NCBI RefSeq assembly: GCF_900091855.1
Contig: NZ_FMCH01000413.1
Span: 62,001-126,000 of the forward strand
Direction: 5' to 3'
DNA from: Streptomyces sp. DvalAA-14
GTDB taxonomy: Bacteria; Actinomycetota; Actinomycetes; Streptomycetales; Streptomycetaceae
Length of the DNA stretch: 64,000 nucleotides
Shown: positions 1 through 7,865 of the stretch, one piece after another
How positions within the stretch are numbered: the stretch's first letter is position 1
Layout: each line of letters starts with the position of its first letter
Notes under the pieces: model-generated
What the model saw: the letters and a program-made list of their open reading frames with translations, nothing else
What the model was told of the DNA's origin: nothing
Database searches by the model: none
Program-made: the position numbers and the translations under genes

Positions 1-216
1 ACGCAACTCCGGCTGAGCTGGGCGCCGCTGAGTCCGCGCATCGACGACATCTGGGCGCGACGATCCGGCCGACCGATCGGCATCACCAGCCGCCGAAGTT
101 CCCCGGCTGAGGAACTCGGCGCCGACAGCGGCGCCGGCGGTCCCGGGAGCGAGGCGGTCGGTCGCGGCGAGGGGGGCCAATCGGCGACGGGCGGCGTGTC
201 GCGTAAGCCGGGGTAG
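1..216 (+). CDS. C-terminal fragment of an unrecognised protein (cut by window edge)
   Basis: Frame +1 is open from base 1 to a TAG at 214-216, giving 71 residues that begin TQLRLSWAPLSPRIDD. The first 35 or so residues have ordinary protein composition; the tail is Gly/Ser/Arg-rich and looks like a disordered C-terminus. No family is recognised and no start lies in the window. It could also be a chance open frame in GC-rich DNA. Bases 217-338 hold no gene and must contain the promoter for the Vsr-MTase genes that follow. Confidence 0.3.
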   Translation, partial: TQLRLSWAPLSPRIDDIWARRSGRPIGITSRRSSPAEELGADSGAGGPGSEAVGRGEGGQSATGGVSRKPG

Positions 217-338
217 GCGGCCGAACCGAGGCCCGCGATGTGAAGGTCGCTGGCTGCTGCCCCCTGCGGTCCGCCACCCGCTCCGGATCCTCCACCTCGA
301 TCGGCACCGCCCATCGCCGCGGAGGATACTGAGGTCTT

Positions 339-806
339 ATGTCGCCCACCGCGTCCTCGCCCGCTGTCGCCGCGCGTATGAGTCGCCAGTCCTCGCGCGA
401 CACCGCCCAGGAAGTAGCGGTGCGACGCATTCTGCACAGCCGGGGATTCCGCTATCGGGTCAACGCCCCCGTGCCTGGGATACCGAGACGGACCATAGAC
501 ATACTCTTCCGCGGCCCGAAGATCGCAGTCTTCCTGGACGGTTGCTTCTGGCACGGTTGCCCCACGCACGCGACCAGCCCGAAGGCCAACGCGGAATGGT
601 GGCGGAGCAAGCTGGACCGAAACATGGCTCGGGACCTGGAAACGACCGCGCATTTGGCCGCACTGGGGATAACGGTGTTGCGGTTCTGGGAGCACGAGAC
701 GCCGGAGGATGTGGCACGGAGAGTGGGCCACACCGTCCGCCCGGAGCAACCGGTGGGTCCTGACGGCCAGTTCGAGGCTAACCTTGGCCCGAGCGGCACG
801 GGTTGA
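339..806 (+). CDS. Vsr-like (very short patch repair) endonuclease
   Basis: 155 residues, the usual size for the family. The Vsr fold is read from Asp54 in IDILF (the position of the metal-binding catalytic Asp), the signature DGCFWHGCPTH at 67-77, and WW..KL..N..RD at 87-99 followed by RFWEHE at 115-120. Vsr enzymes nick beside T:G mismatches arising from 5-methylcytosine deamination, and they accompany cytosine-C5 methyltransferases, as here where two follow immediately. In restriction-like islands Vsr homologues are also suspected to act as nicking effectors; which role applies cannot be read from sequence. GAGG lies 6 bases before the ATG. An internal ATG at 378 is an alternative start. 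Confidence 0.9.
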   Translation: MSPTASSPAVAARMSRQSSRDTAQEVAVRRILHSRGFRYRVNAPVPGIPRRTIDILFRGPKIAVFLDGCFWHGCPTHATSPKANAEWWRSKLDRNMARDLETTAHLAALGITVLRFWEHETPEDVARRVGHTVRPEQPVGPDGQFEANLGPSGTG

Positions 807-854
807 CGCCGAGCGGGTGCGACGCGGAGCCCGACCGCCCAGGGGGGGTTGGGC

Positions 855-1814
855 ATGGCAGCGGGTAGATTCTCGTCGCTGGAGATCTGCTCCGGCATGG
901 GGGCACAGGCGCTCGGCTTGGAGCGTGCCGGTTTCGACCCGGTGATGTTGATCGACACCAACGACGCCGCCTGCACAACGATCAGCCGGAACAGGCCGCA
1001 CTGGGATGTACGCCGCCTGGACCTCATCGACTTCGATCCGGCCGAGCACCCCGAGACCTACGATGTGGACCTGCTCAGCGGCGGTCTGCCTCGGGTCAAG
1101 TCCGCAGCCGCCGTCCGACGTGCCGAGGACGAGGCCGAGCGAGGCCTTTTGCGGGCCGCCGTATTGCTCCTGACTGCCGTGCACCCGAAGGCGCTTCTGC
1201 TGGAGAACGTCCCCGACCTGATCGAGAAGGACGCCTTTGCGGGGGATCGCTCCTGGATCACGGACGAGCTCGCGCACGCGGGCTATTCATGCCACTGGAA
1301 GGTTCTGAATGCCGCTGACTTCGGAGTCCCCCAGAACCGCAGATGCGGTTTTCTGATCGCCTTCGCCGATACGCTCGACGCCCGATTCTCCTGGCCCCAG
1401 GGCGACGGTCGACCGGCCCCCACCGTCGGCGAGACGCTCGGAGCGTCCATGAGCGCCCACGGCTGGCCCGGCGCGGAGCGTTGGGCCAAGCACGCTGATC
1501 GGCCCGGTCCGGCTCTGGTCGGTGGCTCCGACCGTCGGGGCGGCGGAGATCTCGGGCCGACGGGCAGCAAGAAGGCGTGGGAGTCGCTGGGCGTCAACGG
1601 CAACAGCCTCGCCGACGATGTTCCGTCCGCCGATTTCCCGGCGGACGCGCTCCCCAAACTCACGGTCCGCCAGGCCGCGATGATCCAGTGCATCCCGGAG
1701 GATTGGAGTATTCACGGACGCAAGACCGCCGCGTATCGCCAGGTCGGCCACGCCATGCCGCCTCCGCTGGCCGGCGTTGTAGGCCGCGCGATCGCCGACG
1801 CCCTGCCCCGTTAG
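855..1814 (+). CDS. Cytosine-C5 DNA methyltransferase homologue lacking the catalytic cysteine
   Basis: 319 residues from the ATG (a TTG at 849 is in frame). The C5-MTase framework is complete: motif I EICSGMGAQALGLERAGF, motif VI ENV at 117-119, motif VIII FGVPQNRR, motif IX-like LTVRQAAMIQCIP, and motif X YRQVGHAMPPPLA. The motif IV loop, normally G-G-x-P-C-Q-x-F-S, reads GGLPRVKSAA: the nucleophilic Cys is Arg80 (codon CGG, 1092-1094) and the whole loop is changed, so this is not a one-base error. Methyl transfer by the classical mechanism is therefore unlikely. It sits 9 bases before a second MTase that keeps its Cys, so it may be a DNA-recognition or regulatory partner subunit, or an unusual enzyme. 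Confidence 0.85.
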   Translation: MAAGRFSSLEICSGMGAQALGLERAGFDPVMLIDTNDAACTTISRNRPHWDVRRLDLIDFDPAEHPETYDVDLLSGGLPRVKSAAAVRRAEDEAERGLLRAAVLLLTAVHPKALLLENVPDLIEKDAFAGDRSWITDELAHAGYSCHWKVLNAADFGVPQNRRCGFLIAFADTLDARFSWPQGDGRPAPTVGETLGASMSAHGWPGAERWAKHADRPGPALVGGSDRRGGGDLGPTGSKKAWESLGVNGNSLADDVPSADFPADALPKLTVRQAAMIQCIPEDWSIHGRKTAAYRQVGHAMPPPLAGVVGRAIADALPR

Positions 1815-1823
1815 GATCTCCGC

Positions 1824-2942
1824 ATGCACTCGCCCGACGACACCGTTCCGCCCGAGATCATCGACCTCTTCGCCGGACCGGGTGGGTTGGACATGGCCGC
1901 GCACGCGTTGCGCCTTCCCGTGACCGGCATCGAGTTCGACGACGACGCATGTGCCACTCGGCGCATGGCGGGACTTGCGACCGTCTCGTGCGACGTACGG
2001 GAACGAGGGCCCGCGGACTACCCCAATGCCCGCGTCCTTGCCGGAGGTCCGCCGTGCCAGACCTTCACCGTGGCGGGAAGCGGGAGCGGGCGCCGAGCCC
2101 TGGAGCAGGTTCTGGAATTTGCCCGACGCATGGCCGACGGTGAGGACATCAGGCCGGAACTCGACAAACTCGACGACGAGCGCACCGGTCTGGTGCTCGA
2201 ACCCCTCCGCTGGGCGCTCGAGGCAATAGGTCTGAATCGTCCGTACGAGACCGTTGTTCTCGAACAGGTCCCGGCCGTGTTGCCGGTCTGGAAAGCCTTC
2301 GAGGCGATACTGCAGGAGCACGACTATTCCGTTGTCTGCGGAGTGCTGCACACCGAGGAATTCGGCGTGCCGCAGACACGTCGACGCGCGGTTCTCATCG
2401 GTCGACTCAGGAACAACGAGACGCTCACGGACGAAGTTGCCCTCCCCGAGCCGACGCATCAGCGTTTTCGCAAGAACGACACCACCCCGACCGGCCAGGG
2501 CAAGCGGACCCGCTGCGTGACGATGGGCGACGTACTGAAGAAACGCCACCAGCCGTTCGAGGTCGTGTCCAATTACGGCACCGGGGGCGACCCTCGGGCC
2601 CGAGGTCGACGGGCGCACGACGAGCCCGCATTCACCGTGACGGGAAAAATATCCCGCAATCGAGTGTTCGGCCCCGGCATCAAGGCATTCGGTAGTGGCG
2701 ACGGCACGCGGTTCGAGAACTACGAGGCGGGCGTGCTCCAGACATTCCCGGAACGGTACCCCTGGTCCGGCCGGGCAGTGGCCCAGCAAATAGGAAACGC
2801 GATCCCCCCGCGCCTCGGAATCCATATTCTCGCGGCGGCCCTCGGCCTCGGCGCAGGGGAGGTCACGGCAGCTCTGCAGCGACTGAAGACCTGGGCTCCT
2901 CCTTTGCCGGCTCCGCACCCCACGGGATCCGCGCCGGCCTGA
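1824..2942 (+). CDS. Cytosine-C5 DNA methyltransferase (catalytic Cys present)
   Basis: 372 residues. Motif I is IIDLFAGPGGLDMAAHAL; motif IV GGPPCQTF carries the nucleophile Cys78; motif VI is EQV at 147-149 instead of the common ENV; motif VIII FGVPQTRRRAVLIG and motif X QQIGNAIPPRLG are intact. It would methylate cytosine C5 in a specific duplex site set by the region between motifs VIII and IX (about 210-300). It begins 9 bases after the Cys-less homologue and is probably co-transcribed with it and with Vsr. DISARM class 2 uses a C5-MTase (DrmMII) to mark self DNA; this gene may play that part for the DrmA/DrmB pair 12 kb away, which is inference from context. Confidence 0.92.
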   Translation: MHSPDDTVPPEIIDLFAGPGGLDMAAHALRLPVTGIEFDDDACATRRMAGLATVSCDVRERGPADYPNARVLAGGPPCQTFTVAGSGSGRRALEQVLEFARRMADGEDIRPELDKLDDERTGLVLEPLRWALEAIGLNRPYETVVLEQVPAVLPVWKAFEAILQEHDYSVVCGVLHTEEFGVPQTRRRAVLIGRLRNNETLTDEVALPEPTHQRFRKNDTTPTGQGKRTRCVTMGDVLKKRHQPFEVVSNYGTGGDPRARGRRAHDEPAFTVTGKISRNRVFGPGIKAFGSGDGTRFENYEAGVLQTFPERYPWSGRAVAQQIGNAIPPRLGIHILAAALGLGAGEVTAALQRLKTWAPPLPAPHPTGSAPA

Positions 2943-2978
2943 GGGGCCACGAGCCGTCGGGTTCGCCGATCCAACGGA

Positions 2979-3896
2979 TCAGGCGTCACTGTCATCGGCC
3001 TCGTTCACGCCCTGCTTCCGCTGGCGCAACGGGGCCTCCGAGCTGAACCTCTCGAACATCTGCGTAAGCCGCTCCACTGAGGACGGACGGGCGGTTCCGT
3101 CGTCAGGTCCGTCGGGCAGACGGTCCCACGGAACAGACGGAGCCGTTTCCGCCTCAAGGATCCATTGGCGCAGAGCGTCCTGATCGGGCAGGTCATGCGG
3201 TGCAAGGACGTCGTACATGAGCGTGCTGCCCGCAACGTTGACCGCTGTGCAGAGTGCGTTGACCCGGTCACCCAGCCGGGACGCACCCGACTGCGCCAGC
3301 CCGAGCAGAACGCGCGTCATCGCGATGGCAGTGGGTTTGTGGTCGACGGCGTCCAACCGCAGCGCGGTGTTGAGCATGTCCTGGTTCCCGCACGCGATCT
3401 CTGCCGGACGGTAGTCGGCGCCGTCGCGGAAGATCTCGGCGGCCCACCAGAGCCGGGAGAAGGCCTGGCTGTAGTGCGGTCCGACAAAGCGGGCGGAGGC
3501 AACCTTTCCGGGCTCCCCGTCCGTTCTCGCACCCGGGCCGAGATGGCGCCAGAGCACGTAGTCCGGGGCCACGGCCAGGGCCAGGAAGTTCCAGAGTTCC
3601 GGGCGTGCTGCTTCGCCGCGTGTCATGCGCAGCGTCGCGTGAAGTCGAGGTGCCAGCCAGGCATCCGCGCCGGTCCGCGACGCGCCGAACCGTTGCACCG
3701 CCTCGGTGAGGATCTCCCGCACGGGTACGACATCCCAGCGGGCCGATCGCTCCTCAATCGATGCACTGGCCCGGAGGATCGCCACCTCCGGCAGACGCTC
3801 CTGGCCCGCTCGTATGCCGCTCGTCAGATACTTGGACGCGATGGCAGTGGGAAGCAGCGCAAGGCGCTCGATCGCTTCCGTCCCGGACCGGTTCAA
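2979..3896 (-). CDS. DUF6339-like protein of the defence locus
   Basis: 305 residues from a TTG whose last two bases begin the TGA of the upstream gene (TTGA overlap at 3893-3896); the preceding in-frame residues are a shadow of that gene. The centre has an aromatic-rich conserved-looking block (WNFLALAVAPDYVLWRH, then SRLWWAAEIF) and an acidic tail. This pattern recalls DUF6339, a family I associate with HATPase/Vsr/MTase islands, but that assignment is from memory and modest. No catalytic motif is evident. Third gene of a coupled minus-strand unit, convergent with the MTase genes with 36 bases between stops. Confidence 0.6.
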   Translation of the reverse strand: MNRSGTEAIERLALLPTAIASKYLTSGIRAGQERLPEVAILRASASIEERSARWDVVPVREILTEAVQRFGASRTGADAWLAPRLHATLRMTRGEAARPELWNFLALAVAPDYVLWRHLGPGARTDGEPGKVASARFVGPHYSQAFSRLWWAAEIFRDGADYRPAEIACGNQDMLNTALRLDAVDHKPTAIAMTRVLLGLAQSGASRLGDRVNALCTAVNVAGSTLMYDVLAPHDLPDQDALRQWILEAETAPSVPWDRLPDGPDDGTARPSSVERLTQMFERFSSEAPLRQRKQGVNEADDSDA

Positions 3897-4870
3897 CGGG
3901 TGGCACCTTCCTGGGAGCGCGCGACCGCGCGGATCGCAGCGGTGAGGTTCTTCGGGACGAGGGCGCGTCGCGATGCGGCGAACTGAATCTGGGGCTGGAG
4001 TTCTGCCCACGTCCGACCCTCGCTCCGACGGTTGCGGGCCTCCAGCAGGGCGTCGGTGAGCGGGCGTCCGGGGAAGACGTCCGGGAGCATGGCCCGCAGG
4101 ACGGACTCCCGCCAGCCGCCCGGCAGTCGTGGAGTGCCGTCCTCGTCGAACTCGAGCTCCCCGAGCGCCGAGTGGAACATCGCCGTCCACGCATCGGCGG
4201 CGATCTGCGCCGCCACCATGCCGGCCGCCGCCTTCTCCAACGGCCCGCGAGGCCGCTTGAGCAGGTCGGCGAGTCCCTCGAAGGACGTATTGAGGAGCAC
4301 CGTGGGCGTGTCTCCGGCCGTCTCGACAAGCCAGGGAGCCTCCTTGAACGGGCGAAGCCACTCCTGGCCGCCGTCTCGGAAATCCTCTTCGATTATCTCG
4401 ATCTCGCGCTGCCGCACCGGAGTGGGGGAAAGGAACTCGATGAACCAGGGCTTCTCGCCGACACCGATGGTGCGTCCGTCGACGCCACTGTGACTCCCGA
4501 CAACGCTCACGTCGAGGGTGGCTCGCGCGAGATGCATGCAGCGTTGGACCCGCACCTCGCCTCGCCAGACCTTTTCGTCTCGGCCGCGTTCCAGCCGCGT
4601 GACGACACGGACGTTCGTGGCGCCTTCGGTCAGCACTGCGACGCAGGCCACCGACGCCCAGGGCCCGTCGGCGAGTTCCGCCAGTGGAAGGGTTACCTCG
4701 ATCTCCAGAATGCCCTCGTTCCAGTCGTCCCGCTCGACCTCGTGGAGGGCGACAACACGCTCCTGCTGGGAGATCAAGGGAAGTTGGAGTGCCCTGCCGT
4801 CGATGCTGGCTCGCAGAACACGGAGATCGATCTGTCCCACAAGCGTCGGGTAGGGGTAGACCGTACTCAC
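3893..4870 (-). CDS. Unrecognised protein between the GHKL ATPase and DUF6339-like genes
   Basis: 325 residues from a GTG that overlaps the upstream stop in a GTGA quartet at 4867-4870, so translation is probably coupled. The N-terminal half (about 1-150) is rich in alternating hydrophobic residues and beta-like (STVYPYPTLVGQIDLRVLRA onward); the C-terminal half is alpha-helical with an Ala-rich segment around 205-225. No nuclease, ATPase or HTH motif is seen and no family is recognised. Its fixed position between two proteins of the same unit suggests it is an adaptor or structural subunit for the GHKL ATPase; that is inference. Confidence 0.8.
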   Translation of the reverse strand: MSTVYPYPTLVGQIDLRVLRASIDGRALQLPLISQQERVVALHEVERDDWNEGILEIEVTLPLAELADGPWASVACVAVLTEGATNVRVVTRLERGRDEKVWRGEVRVQRCMHLARATLDVSVVGSHSGVDGRTIGVGEKPWFIEFLSPTPVRQREIEIIEEDFRDGGQEWLRPFKEAPWLVETAGDTPTVLLNTSFEGLADLLKRPRGPLEKAAAGMVAAQIAADAWTAMFHSALGELEFDEDGTPRLPGGWRESVLRAMLPDVFPGRPLTDALLEARNRRSEGRTWAELQPQIQFAASRRALVPKNLTAAIRAVARSQEGATR

Positions 4871-6978
4871 GCGGAGACCTCCCGGGCCTGCTGAATGTCG
4901 ACGATCACACCCGCCATGGCACCGGCGACCGGGTGGCTGGCCACCGCCGTGACGCCACTGAACCTTGCGGAGGCGACCTCCGGCGAAACAATGATCACGC
5001 CGTCGTCGACACGACAGTTCTCCCCGGCCGACAGTTCCGCCCATCGAAGGGTCGGGCGTCCTCCGGAGCGGACGTCGAATTTTGCCACCGGGATCACCTC
5101 CCACGGCTGTTCCCTTTGCGGGACTCTCAACGTGACCTCCAGGATCCAAGCCCCCGAGGAATCGATCCGCCCTTTGGTCCGCTCCACAGCCGGGTGCCCT
5201 TCCGTCCGTCGTCCTCCCCCGCTTGCGGGCAGTTCGAGGCGGAGGAGATTGCGGAGTACCTCCGGGCCGGTCGTGTCGTCCTGGACAACCCGGCGCCCGA
5301 CAATGCCACGCAGGGCCGCGTCCATGGCGGAGTTGAAGTCCGCCAGCCGCCGCGGGGCGTTGGGGTAACTCGTGGTGAGTTCTTCCGTGGCACCCCAACG
5401 ATCGTGCTCAGGCGGTTCGGCCGCCCGAAGAAACTCTTCGGCGGAGTGAACTGTCCGGTCGTCGTTGCCCGTGGCGAAGCCGGCGAGCAGGACAGCTTGG
5501 AACGGGTCGGTGCCCAGGCCCAGATTGCGCGGTCGTCGGGCCATGACAGTCATCCTGGTGCCGCGCATGCACACGATGCGGCTGTGCTCGGCATCGTCGT
5601 CCGCGGCTGGAGTGACGAGCAGCACGGCGCGATGGGCGGCGGTCTTGGCTCGACTTCCGGCGGACCGGAGCGGGGGGACATCAAGGGTCACCTCGACGGC
5701 GGCGACCTGGTCGATGGCTGTGAGCTCATCGACGGTTTGCCCGTCGAGGTGTGCCCGCAACGCCCTGACGAGCGCCGGGTGGCGGTCGTACGGGTCGACG
5801 CGCTGGTCGGGTATCAGCAACTCGCCGTTCTGCAGGGTGCACACGGAGGCTTCGAGGAGCGCCCGGGTGGATCGGCTCCCGGTCATTGCCGCCCAGAAGT
5901 TGTCGGCGAGCGCAGCCAGGAGAGTTTCGTGCATCTCCCTCAACGTGGCGTTGCTGTCGGCTGCGTCATGCGCTCCGACAACGAGGAACGAGGTACCGGG
6001 CTCATCGTTCTCACGCTCGAGACACAATCCCCTGACCGTCTCGTCGTCGGCCCACCACGAACGTGAAACACCTTCGTGTTCCCTCTCCGTCTCGGGTTCG
6101 CCGAGCCAGGCGGGCCCGGCATATTCAATCCCGTCGACGGTTCTCCAGGGAAGATCGAGTCGGCCTATGACACGGCGAGCGGTACGACCCTCGTGGCTTT
6201 CGGACAGAGTGCTGTTCATCAATACCAAACCGAGGCGACTCGCTGCCCAGAGCGTGGCCTTCCCGAGTCCGTAGGAACCGCCGGCGCGGTCGCTGGTCTT
6301 GTGACTGTCGAGCTGGCGACGGACCACAGCGGCGAAGCGTCCGTCCTCGTACTCCGGGCCGGTGAGGCCCGAGGCGTTGTAGTCGTCGACTCGAAGCAAC
6401 AACAGGGGCTGATCGTCGCGTAGTGCCCGGAGACCTTCGGCCAGCACCCGGCCGGCCTTGTGCTGATCTCGCGCCGCTGCCTCGTAGTGCGGCTCGAGCT
6501 CGGCCCACCTCAATGCCCGGAGAAACGACCTGAGATGCTCCCCGGACAGTTCGTGCAGCATGAATCGAACGCGGACAGGGCTGCCGCCCAACCTTTCGTC
6601 CAGGCTGTTCTGAGTGGCCTCACGCGCGAGCACCGCGAGGTTTGCGTCGAAGGCAAAGGCCGCGGCATTGCCGTATTCCCGCCCGCCGTCGGTGTGGGCA
6701 AGGCGGTGATACCAGTGGATCGGGAGGACGGGAAGCGTATCGGTGCCCCGGTGATGAAGGGTCCCGACGTCCACGCCGAGTTCCTCGGCTATTTTGGGAA
6801 AAAGTTCCGCCCTCGGGTTGGCCCGACCGGTGATCCAGGCCGACACGGCAGCTCGCGTCAGACCGAGACGCACGGCGAAGTCGGCCTGGCTCACGCCCTG
6901 CCGCCGCAACTGTCGTGCCAACCACGGCCCGAACTCCTCGCCGTCTTCCATCTGAGCTCCGCCTGCCTCGAACACCAT
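4867..6978 (-). CDS. XRE-type HTH fused to GHKL (MutL/MORC-like) ATPase
   Basis: 703 residues from the ATG at 6978, chosen because GGGAGGGG lies just upstream; an ATG at 6951 with a weaker GGAG is possible. Residues about 17-65 form an XRE helix-turn-helix (GVSQADFAVRLGLTRAAVSAW). A GHKL nucleotide pocket follows: N-box REATQNSLDE with Glu120 and Asn124, a G1-like DDYNASGLTG near 198, and the G2 loop GGSYGLGK at 234-241. GHKL proteins close on ATP like clamps. MutL/MORC-like ATPases linked to MTase, Vsr and helicase genes have been described as predicted restriction systems. The HTH could make this subunit its own repressor; a set of inverted half-sites lies 36-70 bases upstream of the start. 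Confidence 0.88.
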   Translation of the reverse strand: MVFEAGGAQMEDGEEFGPWLARQLRRQGVSQADFAVRLGLTRAAVSAWITGRANPRAELFPKIAEELGVDVGTLHHRGTDTLPVLPIHWYHRLAHTDGGREYGNAAAFAFDANLAVLAREATQNSLDERLGGSPVRVRFMLHELSGEHLRSFLRALRWAELEPHYEAAARDQHKAGRVLAEGLRALRDDQPLLLLRVDDYNASGLTGPEYEDGRFAAVVRRQLDSHKTSDRAGGSYGLGKATLWAASRLGLVLMNSTLSESHEGRTARRVIGRLDLPWRTVDGIEYAGPAWLGEPETEREHEGVSRSWWADDETVRGLCLERENDEPGTSFLVVGAHDAADSNATLREMHETLLAALADNFWAAMTGSRSTRALLEASVCTLQNGELLIPDQRVDPYDRHPALVRALRAHLDGQTVDELTAIDQVAAVEVTLDVPPLRSAGSRAKTAAHRAVLLVTPAADDDAEHSRIVCMRGTRMTVMARRPRNLGLGTDPFQAVLLAGFATGNDDRTVHSAEEFLRAAEPPEHDRWGATEELTTSYPNAPRRLADFNSAMDAALRGIVGRRVVQDDTTGPEVLRNLLRLELPASGGGRRTEGHPAVERTKGRIDSSGAWILEVTLRVPQREQPWEVIPVAKFDVRSGGRPTLRWAELSAGENCRVDDGVIIVSPEVASARFSGVTAVASHPVAGAMAGVIVDIQQAREVSA

Positions 6979-7013
6979 TGGCCCCTCCCCAACGCTCGTG
7001 CCGCCAGGGTTGC

Positions 7014-7048
7014 TTGACACATGGTGCGCTGTCAAACGTTGATTGACA
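7014..7048. promoter_or_regulatory. Three TTGACA/TGTCAA half-sites in the divergent control region
   Basis: TTGACA at 7014-7019, TGTCAA at 7030-7035 and TTGACA at 7043-7048 form two overlapping inverted repeats with spacers of 10 and 7 bases. They lie upstream of the HTH-GHKL gene. One copy read on the minus strand could also be a -35 box, with a poor -10. Operator for autoregulation by the XRE domain is the likely reading. The rest of 6979-7372 holds no gene and should contain promoters for both divergent units. Confidence 0.5.
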
Positions 7049-7372
7049 TGCCCCACGAGGAAGAGCGCCAGCAAACCCGGTCGAAACACTTGAGCTGTCC
7101 ACTTGGTGCCACCTTGCCCCCGCCCAGGCTGTCCCAACGGCCTTGAAAATCATATGAGTTGGAGATAGCGTCTTCCTCCAAGCGGGGCAGCGCCCATCGG
7201 CGTTCTTCCTGTTCAGGCGGCATTTTCCGGGCAAAGGCACCACCATGTCTGCACCCCCGCGCCAGCCGTGCGCAAAGCACACATCACGCTCGGAGATGGG
7301 GGTTCGGCGAGGGTCGCCGCTCCAACAGAGCGGTTCGGACCATTCACCGCAGAGCAGACAGGGGAAGCCGAC

Positions 7373-7720
7373 TTGAAGCGGATCGAGACGGAAGAGAGCG
7401 CGGCCGAGGTCGTCGCGCAGCACGACCGCCTGGAGGGAGCCGAGTTGCGCGCCGCCTTCCTGGACGCCGTGGGCTGGACGCCCACGGAGTTGCGCTACTG
7501 GCGCAATAAGGTGGCCGAGAAGAAGGCCGCTGCGGCTCGGCCGTCCGAGCCGCTGTCGCCGCCACGTCCCGCCGCCCCCGGTCCCACCGGCCGGACGGTG
7601 GGACCGAGCCAGCCCCGCCGCCGTGCGGCGACCGTGCGTCCGCCGCACACTCCGGGTGTCGCCAAGGCGCGGACGAAGCGGACGCGGTCCATCGTCATCA
7701 TCGTCATCCGGGTGGAGTGA
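7373..7720 (+). CDS. Small basic protein heading the helicase operon
   Basis: 115 residues from a TTG preceded by AGGGGA at 7-base spacing; a longer version from GTG 7268 has no ribosome-binding site. The N-terminal half is charged and helical (KRIETEESAAEVVAQHDRLE, then DAVGWTPTELRYWRNKVAEKK), ending in a Pro/Arg/Ala-rich, strongly basic tail that could bind nucleic acid. No family recognised. It lies between the regulatory region and the large GHKL-helicase gene, 145 bases ahead of it. It may be a small accessory subunit; whether it is translated is moderately certain. Confidence 0.5.
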   Translation: MKRIETEESAAEVVAQHDRLEGAELRAAFLDAVGWTPTELRYWRNKVAEKKAAAARPSEPLSPPRPAAPGPTGRTVGPSQPRRRAATVRPPHTPGVAKARTKRTRSIVIIVIRVE

Positions 7721-7865
7721 CGTTCGGGCACACGCCGGACCGGGAACCCCTTTGCCTGCCATTTGGTCGTGCCGTCGCCGCCCCTGAGCGCATGGGCCGG
7801 CGACGGCCCCCTCTTCTCGTTCTCCCGTCGCCAGTCGTGGATTTTCGCCCAGAAAAAGGTTCTTC

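Noticed and set aside
1287-2918. Open frame of 543 codons antisense to the MTases
   Set aside because: Composition is that of a GC-rich shadow frame; the plus-strand MTase motifs occupy the same bases.
2979-4361. Long minus-strand frame of 460 codons
   Set aside because: Only the part after the TTG at 3896 has protein-like text; the first 155 codons are an Arg/Gly-rich shadow of the 3893-4870 gene.
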